A DNA stretch of 64,000 bases from Lichenicola sp050954785 (lineage in GTDB: Bacteria > Pseudomonadota > Alphaproteobacteria > Acetobacterales > Acetobacteraceae). The stretch lies in contig JBPBQO010000156.1 in NCBI GenBank assembly GCA_050954785.1, forward strand, positions 1-64,000. The letters are read 5' to 3'. Within the stretch, counting starts at the first letter, position 1. The number at the start of each line of letters is the position of its first letter. The notes beneath the pieces are model-generated. The model had not been told where the DNA came from. It searched no databases and saw nothing but the letters and a program-made list of their open reading frames with translations. Below, in pieces: positions 15,102-23,460 of the stretch. The position numbers and the translations under genes are program-made.

Positions 15102-17084
15102 TCAGAGGGCGATGCCGACCGAAACAAAAGCAGGCGGCGCCATCCGCTCATGCTCCGGAAGACTGCCAGCCCGGGTTACAATGCCGGGGGAAGGTTCCGG
15201 CTTGCCCAGAAGGTAGCCCTGCACCTCGCTGCAGCCACAGGCGCGCACGAAATCCAGTTGCTCCGGCGTCTCGACGCATTCGGCGGTCGTCGGAATGCCC
15301 AGCCGGCGGGCCAGTTCAACGGTGGCATGAATGACTGCAGCACAGTCACGCCGGTATAGAGCTTCCCTCACGAAGGAGCCGTCGATCTTGATACGATCGA
15401 AGACGAAGGTGCAGAGGTTGGACAGGGTTGAAAAACCGGTCCCGAAATCGTCGAGCACCACCTCGATACCGAGTTTCCGCAGTTGTTGCATGGTGCGGCT
15501 GGTTGTCCCCTCCTGGTTGAGCATCACGGTCTCGGTGACTTCGATCGCAAGCCTTGCAGGTGCCAGCCGAGCCTGATCGAGCGCCTGAACGACCACCGAC
15601 GTCAGCTCCTCCATACGCAACTGGAACGGCGATACGTTTACCGCGACCTTGACGCCGTCAGCCCAGCCGGCCGCATCGGCACATGCCTGGCGCAGCACCC
15701 ACTCGCCCAGAGGAACGATCAACCCGCTCGCCTCTGCCATGGGAATGAAGGTATCGGGGCTTACCAGCCCACGTACCGGGTGATTCCAGCGTACCAGTGC
15801 TTCCCGGCCGCTGACCTTGCCATCCGACAGGCGGACGATCGGCTGATAATAAAGCTGGAGCTGATTTTCACCCTTGCTCAACGCCTTCGCAAGTTCGCTA
15901 CGGAAGAGGATGAGGTCGTCCTCTCCCGCATGCAGAAGCGGATCATAAACCAGCACGCGCGCCTTGCCCGACGCTTTAACTGCATACAAAGCCCTGTCCG
16001 CAGCCGCCAGCAACGCATCGGCGTTGTCGCCATGCTCGGGAAACAGCGAGATGCCGATGCTGGCATCGAGCCTCACATCCGGTGCGATGCGAAGGACATG
16101 TGGAATTCTGACGGAAGCGGCCAGTTCCTGCGCCAGGATTTGTGCCTCGCGACGGCCTGCCTGGGGCAGGATGATGAGGAATTCGTCACCGCCCAGCCTT
16201 GCGACGGAGCGGGCGGCTTCTCCTGGAGCAGGCATACAAAGGTTCAGCAGACGCCGTCCCGTCTCGGCCAGCACGACATCGCCGGCCGCATGACCGAGCG
16301 TGTCGTTTATCGCCTTGAAACCGTCCAGATCGATCCAGATCAACGCGAAAGGCACCTGCGGGGAGGTATCGACCAGCAACGCCTGGAGTTCTTCGTTCAC
16401 CCGGACCCGGTTGGCCAGGCCTGTCAGCATGTCACGTCGTGCCAGACTAGCGTTTTTCTGCTGGGCGTCCAGCATCGAGACGAGGTCTCGACCCGACCGC
16501 AGGCAAAGGCTGTTCAGTCCGATGATGAGAAAGGGCGCCTGAAGCAACAAAACCTTGATCCAGAGCTCCTGTGCAAGGGCTGCCCCGAGGCAGGTAAGCC
16601 CGATTGCAATTGTCAGTTGCGCCAGGGCCAGGCGAGGCGTGCCCGAGTTACGTACACTCAGGCCGGACACGGTAGAAACGACACAGGCGACCGAAAGCAG
16701 TTGCAGAGCCGGGACTTGGCTCATATTGCAGAGCAAGGCGCCGCCGCCCAGTTCCATCGCCCATACGATGCTGCCGAACGCCATCCATCCGGCCGATACG
16801 CTACGGCCCCGCTGTACCGATCGTTTCGCTGAAAAGACGATTCCAAGTCGCCATACCAGGATAGCAAAGCCTGCGGCGGCCCAGACAAGGAAGGCCGCAG
16901 TGCCGTGAAGAATAATCGCTGTGGCCGCAACGATCATTTCACTGATGGCTGCCCCTACGAAAGATGCAGTCCGCGTGAACATAATCTGGATAAGCCAGGA
17001 CTGCTTTTCCGGGTCGTCGACACCAGGAAATACAACAAGCCACCGAAGCGCGCGCGTACGAGGAAGGGTGTACTGGAAGCTCAC
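15102..17084 (-). CDS. Membrane-anchored GGDEF-EAL protein (cyclic-di-GMP turnover)
   Basis: This 660-residue protein makes and/or degrades the second messenger cyclic-di-GMP. About six hydrophobic segments fill residues 40-195. A GGDEF domain follows with an intact RLGGDEF motif near residues 297-302, and then an EAL domain with EAL at about 428-430 and the catalytic blocks DDFGTGFSTLSNL and AECVETPEQLDF. Both active sites therefore look complete. The inhibitory I-site (RxxD ahead of GGDEF) is not seen; the segment there reads RSVA. No sensory domain is recognised beyond the membrane part. It stands alone; an in-frame Met at residue 35 is an alternative start. Confidence 0.92.
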   Translation of the reverse strand: MSFQYTLPRTRALRWLVVFPGVDDPEKQSWLIQIMFTRTASFVGAAISEMIVAATAIILHGTAAFLVWAAAGFAILVWRLGIVFSAKRSVQRGRSVSAGWMAFGSIVWAMELGGGALLCNMSQVPALQLLSVACVVSTVSGLSVRNSGTPRLALAQLTIAIGLTCLGAALAQELWIKVLLLQAPFLIIGLNSLCLRSGRDLVSMLDAQQKNASLARRDMLTGLANRVRVNEELQALLVDTSPQVPFALIWIDLDGFKAINDTLGHAAGDVVLAETGRRLLNLCMPAPGEAARSVARLGGDEFLIILPQAGRREAQILAQELAASVRIPHVLRIAPDVRLDASIGISLFPEHGDNADALLAAADRALYAVKASGKARVLVYDPLLHAGEDDLILFRSELAKALSKGENQLQLYYQPIVRLSDGKVSGREALVRWNHPVRGLVSPDTFIPMAEASGLIVPLGEWVLRQACADAAGWADGVKVAVNVSPFQLRMEELTSVVVQALDQARLAPARLAIEVTETVMLNQEGTTSRTMQQLRKLGIEVVLDDFGTGFSTLSNLCTFVFDRIKIDGSFVREALYRRDCAAVIHATVELARRLGIPTTAECVETPEQLDFVRACGCSEVQGYLLGKPEPSPGIVTRAGSLPEHERMAPPAFVSVGIAL

Positions 17085-17446
17085 GACTTTCTATCGACAC
17101 TCCACGGCCTTCGAAAGTATTGGTCGATTTTCGCTGAAACGACCTTACTTCGGCGGCACCCGTCAATTCGCACGGAAGGGAGTCGCTGAAGGCGCAAATC
17201 CCGAATTTTCATGCAATTGTCATCCTGCGCTGCCGTTCCATGACTGCGCCAAATGCCGAGCCTGCGACGTGCCCTATGAGGACCGTACCAGGCGGCGCTC
17301 CGGCACGATCGGTGACCGAAGGCGACAGTTGCACGAAATCGGAAATTTCGCGAACGTATCGATAGCTAGCAAGTCAATGTTATGTCGAAACGTAGCCGCT
17401 GCCCGCTGTCCGTGAAGATCCCGGACGGTGGCGGGGACTTGGGGCA
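17085..17446. other. Intergenic stretch without a recognised gene
   Basis: These 362 bases lie between the start of the GGDEF-EAL gene and the 3' end of rnhA. They should hold the promoter for the GGDEF-EAL gene. A plus-strand frame runs through but has no ribosome-binding site or recognisable family, and base use is less GC-biased than in neighbouring genes. No RNA gene or repeat was recognised. Confidence 0.5.
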
Positions 17447-17941
17447 TCAGCCGGTTTCGACTGCGATCCTGGCTGCGGTCGCGAGCTTGTCGACGCGTTC
17501 GTTGTTGATGTCGCCCGCATGGCCACGAACCCAGTGCCAACTCACCTCGTGACGCTTGGCGGCGTCCAGCACACGGCGCCACAGATCCATGTTCTTGACC
17601 GGGTCGCCGGAGGCGTTGCGCCAGTTGCGCCGCACCCAGCCGGTGCTCCAGCGGGTGACGCCGTTGCGTACGTATTCGCTGTCGGTATGCACGGCGATCC
17701 GGCATGGCCGGGTCAGGGCCTCGAGCGCCTCGGCGGCAGCGGTCAGCTCCATGCGATTGTTGGTGGTTGCCTTTTCTCCACCGGATAGTTCGCGTTCATG
17801 ACCGCGGAAACACAGCAATACCGCCCAGCCGCCTGGACCGGGGTTGGGCCGGCAGCCGCCGTCGGTCCAGACCGCGACGTCCGGCTTCGCGGAGTCGGCG
17901 GTCCCGGCCTGCATCTCGATCTCGAGTCCGGACGACGTCAT
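17447..17941 (-). CDS. rnhA: Ribonuclease HI
   Basis: RNase HI cuts the RNA strand of RNA-DNA hybrids. The 164-residue product has the catalytic carboxylates in order: Asp in VWTDGGCRPNPGPGGWA, Glu in NNRMELTAAAEAL, Asp in VHTDSEYV, and the final Asp in NERVDKLA, plus the WVRGHAGDINNE handle. The start at 17941 overlaps the thrB stop as ATGA, which fits translational coupling in an ispH-thrB-rnhA order. A longer reading upstream would lie within thrB in another frame and was rejected. Confidence 0.95.
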   Translation of the reverse strand: MTSSGLEIEMQAGTADSAKPDVAVWTDGGCRPNPGPGGWAVLLCFRGHERELSGGEKATTNNRMELTAAAEALEALTRPCRIAVHTDSEYVRNGVTRWSTGWVRRNWRNASGDPVKNMDLWRRVLDAAKRHEVSWHWVRGHAGDINNERVDKLATAARIAVETG

Positions 17942-18909
17942 AGCCCGAGTGCCTCGGGGCTGGCGGCCGCGAGATGGAAGCGCAGGCGGCGCAGATACTC
18001 CAGCGGATCCTTGCGGGTCACCATGGCGCCCGGCGGGGTATTCACCCAATCATACAGCCTGGTCAGCAGGAAGCGGATTGCGGCTCCCTGCGCCAGCACA
18101 GGCAATGAAGCGCGTTCCGCCGCTTCGAGCGGACGAACGCTCTCGTAACCGGCAAGCAGCAGCTTGGCCTTGGTCACGTTGAACTCCATTCCGGGCTCGA
18201 AGCACCACGCGTTCAGGCAGACGCCGAGGTCGTAGGCGAGCAGGTCGGTGCAGGCAAAATAAAAGTCGATCAGGCCGGACAATGCACGGCCTCCACCGGT
18301 CTCCAGGAAGAAGACGTTGTCGGGGAACAGGTCGGCATGGATCTGCCCACGCGGCAGGGCCGATGGCCATGCAGGCAGGATTCGGTCGAGCGCCTGGTCC
18401 AGTTCCGCGATCAGACCCGGCTGAACCGTGTTGCCGGTGTCGCGGCAGCTATCCAGCAGCGGCCGCCAGGCGGTGGGACCGAGGGCATTCCGACGCTCAT
18501 GGTCATAGTCGGCGCCGGCGAGATGCAGCGTGGCCAACGCCACACCGAGCAATCGGCAATGCTCAGGCCGCACCCGTCTCGGCCAGACACCGGAGAGGAA
18601 CGACGTGATCGCCGCGGGTCGTCCTGCCAGCGTCCGCAGCGCTTCGCCGTCATGGCCGGCGATCGGCTGCGGACAAGTGACGCCGCGCTGGGCCAGATGG
18701 CGCATCAACCCCAGAAACCAGGGAAGCTCGACCGGATCGACACGTTTCTCGTAAAGCGTCAGGATGTAGTCGCCGGTGCCGGTGCGCAGCGAAAAATTGC
18801 TGTTTTCCACACCCTCGGCGATGCCCCTGAAGGCCACCAGTTCACCGAGCGCATAATCAGTCAGGAACGAGGCAAGCGCCTCGTCCGACACGTCCGTATA
18901 GACCGCCAT
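17938..18909 (-). CDS. thrB: Homoserine kinase
   Basis: This enzyme phosphorylates homoserine in threonine biosynthesis. The 323-residue product is of the APH/choline-kinase-fold type used by alphaproteobacteria, not the GHMP type. It starts MAVYTDVSDEALASFLTDY, has the N-lobe GIAEGVENSNF, and shows the catalytic loop HADLFPDNVFF followed by LIDFYFAC, the metal-binding Asp. It overlaps rnhA by 4 bases and begins 25 bases after ispH, all on the minus strand, an order seen in many alphaproteobacteria. Confidence 0.94.
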   Translation of the reverse strand: MAVYTDVSDEALASFLTDYALGELVAFRGIAEGVENSNFSLRTGTGDYILTLYEKRVDPVELPWFLGLMRHLAQRGVTCPQPIAGHDGEALRTLAGRPAAITSFLSGVWPRRVRPEHCRLLGVALATLHLAGADYDHERRNALGPTAWRPLLDSCRDTGNTVQPGLIAELDQALDRILPAWPSALPRGQIHADLFPDNVFFLETGGGRALSGLIDFYFACTDLLAYDLGVCLNAWCFEPGMEFNVTKAKLLLAGYESVRPLEAAERASLPVLAQGAAIRFLLTRLYDWVNTPPGAMVTRKDPLEYLRRLRFHLAAASPEALGL

Positions 18910-18934
18910 CAGCCTGCCAGTGAACCCGCGACGA

Positions 18935-19942
18935 TCAGCCGAGCGGCGCCGGCAGCTTGAAGATCACGTCCTCGAGCTTCACCGTACGCTCCTCGATCTC
19001 GAGCTGATAGCGGCGACCGAGTGCTGTAACCATTTCCTGCACGAGTGCTTCCGGCGCCGACGCGCCGGCGGTGATTCCGAGCGTGTTGACGCCCTCCAGT
19101 ACCGACCAGTCGAGGTCGCGCAGGCGTGGCACCAGCAAGGCACGTGGCGCGCCGGACCGTTCGGCGACCTCGCGCAACCGCTGCGAGTTCGATGAATTCG
19201 GGCTGCCGATCACGATCACCAGGTCGCAGCCGGGCGCGATCGCCTTGACCGCTTCCTGCCGGTTGGTGGTGGCGTAGCAGATGTCCTCGCGCTTGGGCCC
19301 CTCGATCAGCGGGAACCGCTGGCGCAGGATCGCGACGATCTCGGCGGTGTCATCGACCGACAGGGTGGTCTGGGTGATGAAGGCGAGCCGGCTCGGGTCC
19401 GCCGGCAGCACGCGTCGCGCCTCGCCGGCATCGTTCACCAGGGTTACGGCCCCCAGGGGCAACTGGCCCATCGTGCCGACGACCTCGGGATGGCCGGCAT
19501 GACCGATCATCAGGATATGGCGACTCTCGGGCCCGCCATCGGCATAGTGGCGCTCGGCCTCGCGATGAACCTTGCTGACCAGCGGGCAGGTCGCATCCAG
19601 ATAAAGCAGGTTGCGGCGCTCGGCCTCGGCCGGGACGGTCTTCGGCACGCCATGCGCGGAAAACACCACCTGGCCATCTGCCGGGACCTCATCCAGTTCC
19701 TCGACGAAGATGGCGCCCTTGGCCTCGAGCTCCTCGACGACGGTCCGGTTATGGACAATTTCGTGGCGCACATAGACCGGCGCGCCATAGCGGCGCAGCG
19801 CCTCCTCGACGACGCGGATCGCGCGATCGACGCCGGCGCAAAAACCGCGTGGCCCGGCCAGCAGCACCTTGAGCCGCGGCAGCGTGGTCGTCCGATCGAC
19901 GTTCTGGTCCGAGATCACCTGATCGATCATCTGGTCCGGCAT
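18935..19942 (-). CDS. ispH: 4-hydroxy-3-methylbut-2-enyl diphosphate reductase IspH
   Basis: IspH is the last enzyme of the MEP isoprenoid pathway and carries an iron-sulfur cluster. The 335-residue protein contains the three cluster Cys in GPRGFCAGVDRAI, DATCPLVSKVH and DICYATTNRQEAV, together with HEIVHN, FSAHGVP and TQTTLSVDDT. The ATG at 19942 starts a roughly 25-residue variable N-terminus before the conserved core. It is the first of a minus-strand run ispH-thrB-rnhA, divergent from a lipoprotein gene. Confidence 0.96.
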   Translation of the reverse strand: MPDQMIDQVISDQNVDRTTTLPRLKVLLAGPRGFCAGVDRAIRVVEEALRRYGAPVYVRHEIVHNRTVVEELEAKGAIFVEELDEVPADGQVVFSAHGVPKTVPAEAERRNLLYLDATCPLVSKVHREAERHYADGGPESRHILMIGHAGHPEVVGTMGQLPLGAVTLVNDAGEARRVLPADPSRLAFITQTTLSVDDTAEIVAILRQRFPLIEGPKREDICYATTNRQEAVKAIAPGCDLVIVIGSPNSSNSQRLREVAERSGAPRALLVPRLRDLDWSVLEGVNTLGITAGASAPEALVQEMVTALGRRYQLEIEERTVKLEDVIFKLPAPLG

Positions 19943-20059
19943 CTTGTTCCCCAAACCTGCATCGCACTCTATATGGCGGGCTACCTGTCCGGACGCCAGT
20001 CCGGGGCATCGCCACCAATGCCGCCCTGCCTTACAGGGGAGGCCGGTCGAAAGTCGAGA

Positions 20060-20671
20060 ATGAACGTGCTGCTGCAGATACGGACGCCCCGGCCGCCCAG
20101 CGCCTGCCGGACACTTCCTTTCCTTCCAGCCCATGCCCGGCGTGCGTTCCTGCTGATCTCTGCCGGACCGATGCTGGCGCTGGCCGGATGCACCGTGCAG
20201 GACCCGAATGCGTTCGCACCCGCCTGCGCCCAGGTCGGCATCCTGGCCGCGGCCGCAGACTACAGCGACTACGGCGGATCGGAGGATTCGCCCGACCTCA
20301 GCCGGCTGGTCAGCCAGGGCAGCGTCACCGCCGTCACCGGGCATTGCAGCAGCGCCGACGAGGGAACCACGCTGCACACCGTGGTCCAGCTCCAGCTTGC
20401 CATTACACGTGGACCGGTCGGCAGCAGCCGCACCGTGCCTGTGCCGTATTTTATTGCGGTTACCCAGGACGGCGCGATTATCAGCAAGCAGGAGCTGAGC
20501 GCCCTGGCGCAGTTCCCGGACAATGGCGACAAGGTGCTGGTTAAGACCGACCCGACGGTGCTGAATTTTCCGGTCACGCGAGCCAAGCCGGGCACCTCCT
20601 ATAAAATCGAGGTCGGTTTCCAGCTCACCGCACGGCAGCTCGACTACAACCGCAGCCATCTTCCGCGTTAA
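20060..20671 (+). CDS. Putative lipoprotein
   Basis: This is a 203-residue predicted outer-membrane or periplasmic lipoprotein. After an N-terminal extension, a hydrophobic stretch ends in the lipobox LALAGC (Cys about residue 44). The mature part (TVQDPNAFAPACAQVGILAAAADYSDYGG) continues to a C-terminus with VGFQLTARQLDYNRSH. No family was recognised. The 35 residues before the hydrophobic core are unusually long, so a later start near 20168 would give a shorter signal; both are possible. It lies between ispH (divergent) and gcvH (same strand, 42 bases downstream). Confidence 0.7.
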   Translation: MNVLLQIRTPRPPSACRTLPFLPAHARRAFLLISAGPMLALAGCTVQDPNAFAPACAQVGILAAAADYSDYGGSEDSPDLSRLVSQGSVTAVTGHCSSADEGTTLHTVVQLQLAITRGPVGSSRTVPVPYFIAVTQDGAIISKQELSALAQFPDNGDKVLVKTDPTVLNFPVTRAKPGTSYKIEVGFQLTARQLDYNRSHLPR

Positions 20672-20713
20672 GCCCGGTCAGAGGCAGCCGCACATCCGAC
20701 AGGAGACCAGCAG

Positions 20714-21091
20714 ATGGCCGAGATGCGCTACACCAAGGAACATGAGTGGGTCCGCCTGGAAGAGGACGGAACCGTCACGGTCGGCATCACCGACCATGCC
20801 CAGGAGGCGCTCGGCGACATCGTGTTCGTCGAGCTACCGGAGTCCGGACGGGTGCTGGCGGAAGGCGAGAGCTGCGCTGTGGTCGAGAGCGTGAAGGCGG
20901 CCTCGGACATCTATGCACCGATGGCCGGCACCGTGCTCGACATGAACGAGCTGCTCACCGAGGACCCGTCCCTGGTCAATCGCGACCCCGAGGACGAGGC
21001 CTGGTTCTTCCGTCTGGACCCCACCAATCCGGAAGCGCTGCAAACGCTGATGGACGAGGATGCCTATCAGACCTACGTCGAGACGCTCTGA
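20714..21091 (+). CDS. gcvH: Glycine cleavage system H protein
   Basis: The H protein carries the lipoyl arm that shuttles the aminomethyl group between P, T and L proteins. The 125-residue product opens MRYTKEHEWVRLEEDG, and the lipoylated Lys is in ESVKAASDIYAP. It has the normal family length and ends YQTYVETL. AGGAG lies 10 bases before the ATG. gcvP and gcvT are about 26 kb away in the window on the opposite strand, and the glycine riboswitch there does not precede gcvH. Confidence 0.95.
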   Translation: MAEMRYTKEHEWVRLEEDGTVTVGITDHAQEALGDIVFVELPESGRVLAEGESCAVVESVKAASDIYAPMAGTVLDMNELLTEDPSLVNRDPEDEAWFFRLDPTNPEALQTLMDEDAYQTYVETL

Positions 21092-21204
21092 TCCGATGTA
21101 AAATAACCGACAGGTGATCGTCGAACACGGTTTTGCCACAGGATCGCCCGGGAACCGCCGTGCCTGGATCGTCTCCTCATGCATGGATCAAGGAGGTCCA
21201 GCAC

Positions 21205-21459
21205 ATGCGCAAGATGATGACTGCACTGGTTCTCGCCGGCGGTCTGGCTGTTTCGACTATCAGCCTGGCATCCGCAGCGAGCGTTCCGATGGTAACCTCG
21301 GTGATCGCGCCGACGGTGGCCGCGCCGACGCCGCTCGTTCACGTTCAGTATTATGGTGGCGGCTACCGTGAGGGGCCGCGCCAGCGCTATTGGCGCCATG
21401 AAAGATGGCGTCGTCACATGCGTCATGATCATTGGCACGACGGCCGCGGATATCGTTGA
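21205..21459 (+). CDS. Small secreted basic protein
   Basis: This is an 84-residue protein with a clear signal peptide (MRKMMTALVLAGGLAVSTIS, cleavage near ASAAS). The mature tail is rich in Gly, Tyr, Arg, His and Trp (YYGGGYREGPRQRYWRHERW). The ATG at 21205 is preceded by a strong AAGGAGG 9 bases away. Similar His/Arg-rich exported peptides are widespread in alphaproteobacteria, with no known role. A rho-independent type hairpin follows 39 bases downstream. Confidence 0.8.
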   Translation: MRKMMTALVLAGGLAVSTISLASAASVPMVTSVIAPTVAAPTPLVHVQYYGGGYREGPRQRYWRHERWRRHMRHDHWHDGRGYR

Positions 21460-21497
21460 AACGCGCGACCTATCGTAATGTGACCGGCCTCGGGAAC

Positions 21498-21530
21498 AGG
21501 CGGCGACGATGTTCTATCGTTGCCGCCTTT
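21498..21530. terminator. Terminator hairpin between convergent genes
   Basis: AGGCGGCGACGAT pairs with ATCGTTGCCGCCT over 13 pairs (one G-T) around the 5-base loop GTTCT, and TTT follows on the plus strand. It separates the small secreted protein gene from the convergent CBS gene. Confidence 0.75.
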
Positions 21531-21571
21531 ACCTTGACTGCAGCCGAAGGCGACATGGCTCGCCCCTATCG

Positions 21572-22036
21572 TCAGTGGGCTCCGCTTACATAGGCCGTCA
21601 TGCTGTCCATTTCGCTTGCCTGCTGCTCCAGCCGGGCCTTCACGACGTCGCCGATGCTGATCATGCCGACCAGGGTATCGTTCTCGATCACCGGAAGGTG
21701 GCGCACGCGTCGTTGCGTCATGAGGACGGCTGCGTCTGCCAGCGAAGCAGACAATGCAATGGTATAGCGAGCCTCGGTCATGATCTGCGAGACGGTCATG
21801 TCCAGCACATCGCCGGCAAAACTGCTCGTTCCGATCGCGCGGATGATGTCCCGCTCGCTGACGATCCCGAGGATGTCCTGCATCTGCGTGTTGGAGCGCT
21901 CGGCCGCCGCGTCTACCACAAGCACGGCACCGATCCGGTGCTCGCCGAGCAGCGCCACGACCTCGCTCACGTGAGCCATGGGATCGATGCGCACGATGGC
22001 ACGCCCCTTTACGTTCAGGATCGCTGCGATCGTCAT
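21572..22036 (-). CDS. CBS-domain pair protein
   Basis: This is a 154-residue soluble protein made of two CBS domains. The first starts AHVSEVVALLGEHRIGAVLVVDA and the second MTEARYTIALSASLADAAVLMTQRRVRHLPVIENDTLVGMISIGDVV. Such stand-alone pairs bind adenine nucleotides and regulate partners; the partner here is unknown. The ribosome-binding site, AGGAGGA, is excellent. It is convergent with the small secreted protein gene and divergent from the MFS gene. Confidence 0.88.
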   Translation of the reverse strand: MTIAAILNVKGRAIVRIDPMAHVSEVVALLGEHRIGAVLVVDAAAERSNTQMQDILGIVSERDIIRAIGTSSFAGDVLDMTVSQIMTEARYTIALSASLADAAVLMTQRRVRHLPVIENDTLVGMISIGDVVKARLEQQASEMDSMTAYVSGAH

Positions 22037-22140
22037 GACTTCCTCCTGTCGTACCCGAAACCCGTCGTGCCGGAATCTGTGTCCCGTTTGCGACCAGAAA
22101 CATCTTTGCAGGCAGCCACGTCTACTCGCAGTCTCGTGAT

Positions 22141-23355
22141 GTGACTAAAATCTCACCCGCGGCGACCATCGAGCAGCCTTGGCATGACGATCCGCACTGG
22201 CGGCGCAATCTGTACGTCTGCGTGTTCGGTGCCTTTACGACCGTGCTGGCAATGACGCTGCTGCTGCCGTTCCTGCCGCTCTATGTCGAACAGCTCGGCG
22301 TGCACGGCCACGCGGCGATCGTGCAATGGTCCGGTATCGCGTTCGGCGCCACGTTCCTGGCGGCGGGACTGGCAGCGCCATTCTGGGGACGGTTCGCCGA
22401 TCGCTACGGACGCAAGCTGATCCTGGTTCGTGCCAGCCTCGGCATGGCGGTGTGCATGTCGCTGCTCGGCATGGTGCAGACGATCTGGCAACTGGTGGCG
22501 CTCAGGCTGCTGGCCGGGCTGCTCGGCGGCTATGCGTCCGGCGCCGTGGTGCTGGTGGCGACACAGACACCGAAGGCACGCACGAGTTGGGCGCTCGGGA
22601 TGCTGTCGTCGGGTGTGATGGCGGGCAGCCTGGTCGGCCCGCTGGTCGGGGGTGCGCTGCCACCGCTGATCGGGGTACGCGCCACCTTCTTTCTGGCGGG
22701 CGGGCTGATTTTCGTGGCGTTCCTGGCGACCGCGCTGATGGTGCGCGAAACGCACCGGCCGGTCCGGACGACGGCCGGAACACCCGGCGCGTGGTCGCTG
22801 ATCGAGGATCGGCGATCGGTGCTGGTCATGCTGCTGACCGGCGCGCTGGTCACGCTCGCCACCATGTCGATCGAGCCGATCGTCACGGTCTATGTGGCGC
22901 AGCTCATGCCACCCGGAGCCTCGGTGACGATGATGTCCGGCGCGATCATGTCGGCGGGTGCGCTCGGCAGCGTGGTCGCGGCACCGCGCATGGGCCGGCT
23001 GGCGGACCGGATCGGCCAGAGGAAGGTCGTGGTCGGCGGCCTGATCGCAAGCGGCCTGCTGCTGTTGCCGCAGGCGGCCGTCGGTAATGCATGGCAGTTG
23101 CTGGGCTTGCGGTTCCTGATGGGAATCGCGCTGGCCGGACTGGTTCCGGCGATCACCAGCATGATCCGGCATGCCGTGCCGGCTCGGGTCGCCGGCCAGA
23201 TCCTGGCTCTGAACACCTCCGCCCAGTATGTCGGGTTCGTCGCCGGCCCGTTGCTCGGCGGGTTCGTCGGCGCGCATCTGGGCATGCGTCCGGTGTTCCT
23301 GGCGACCAGTGCGGTGATGCTGGCGGGAGCCGCCCTGGCCTCACGGCGCCGCTGA
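22141..23355 (+). CDS. MFS efflux transporter
   Basis: This is a 404-residue major facilitator with twelve predicted helices, resembling drug:proton antiporters. The loop 2-3 motif is seen as GRFADRYGRKLILV and its second-half copy as GRLADRIGQRKVVV. Motif C appears as GVMAGSLVGPLVGGALPPLIG. The first codon is GTG at 22141; the next Met (residue 39) lies inside helix 1, so GTG is needed. The ribosome-binding site is weak. The substrate is unknown; the gene is followed about 100 bases later by an OPT transporter. Confidence 0.85.
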   Translation: MTKISPAATIEQPWHDDPHWRRNLYVCVFGAFTTVLAMTLLLPFLPLYVEQLGVHGHAAIVQWSGIAFGATFLAAGLAAPFWGRFADRYGRKLILVRASLGMAVCMSLLGMVQTIWQLVALRLLAGLLGGYASGAVVLVATQTPKARTSWALGMLSSGVMAGSLVGPLVGGALPPLIGVRATFFLAGGLIFVAFLATALMVRETHRPVRTTAGTPGAWSLIEDRRSVLVMLLTGALVTLATMSIEPIVTVYVAQLMPPGASVTMMSGAIMSAGALGSVVAAPRMGRLADRIGQRKVVVGGLIASGLLLLPQAAVGNAWQLLGLRFLMGIALAGLVPAITSMIRHAVPARVAGQILALNTSAQYVGFVAGPLLGGFVGAHLGMRPVFLATSAVMLAGAALASRRR

Positions 23356-23460
23356 GCCTTGCCACCCGCGTGGAATTGCAACAATCGGTTTGCACAGGGC
23401 AACTGCTCTTCAACGGGTCTGGGGCAGCGCTCCGACCTTCAGCCAACCCGGGAGCCAGAG

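Noticed and set aside
16921..17415. Plus-strand frame of 164 codons in the gap before rnhA
   Set aside because: Half of it is antisense to the GGDEF-EAL gene, and the rest has no motif or ribosome-binding site.
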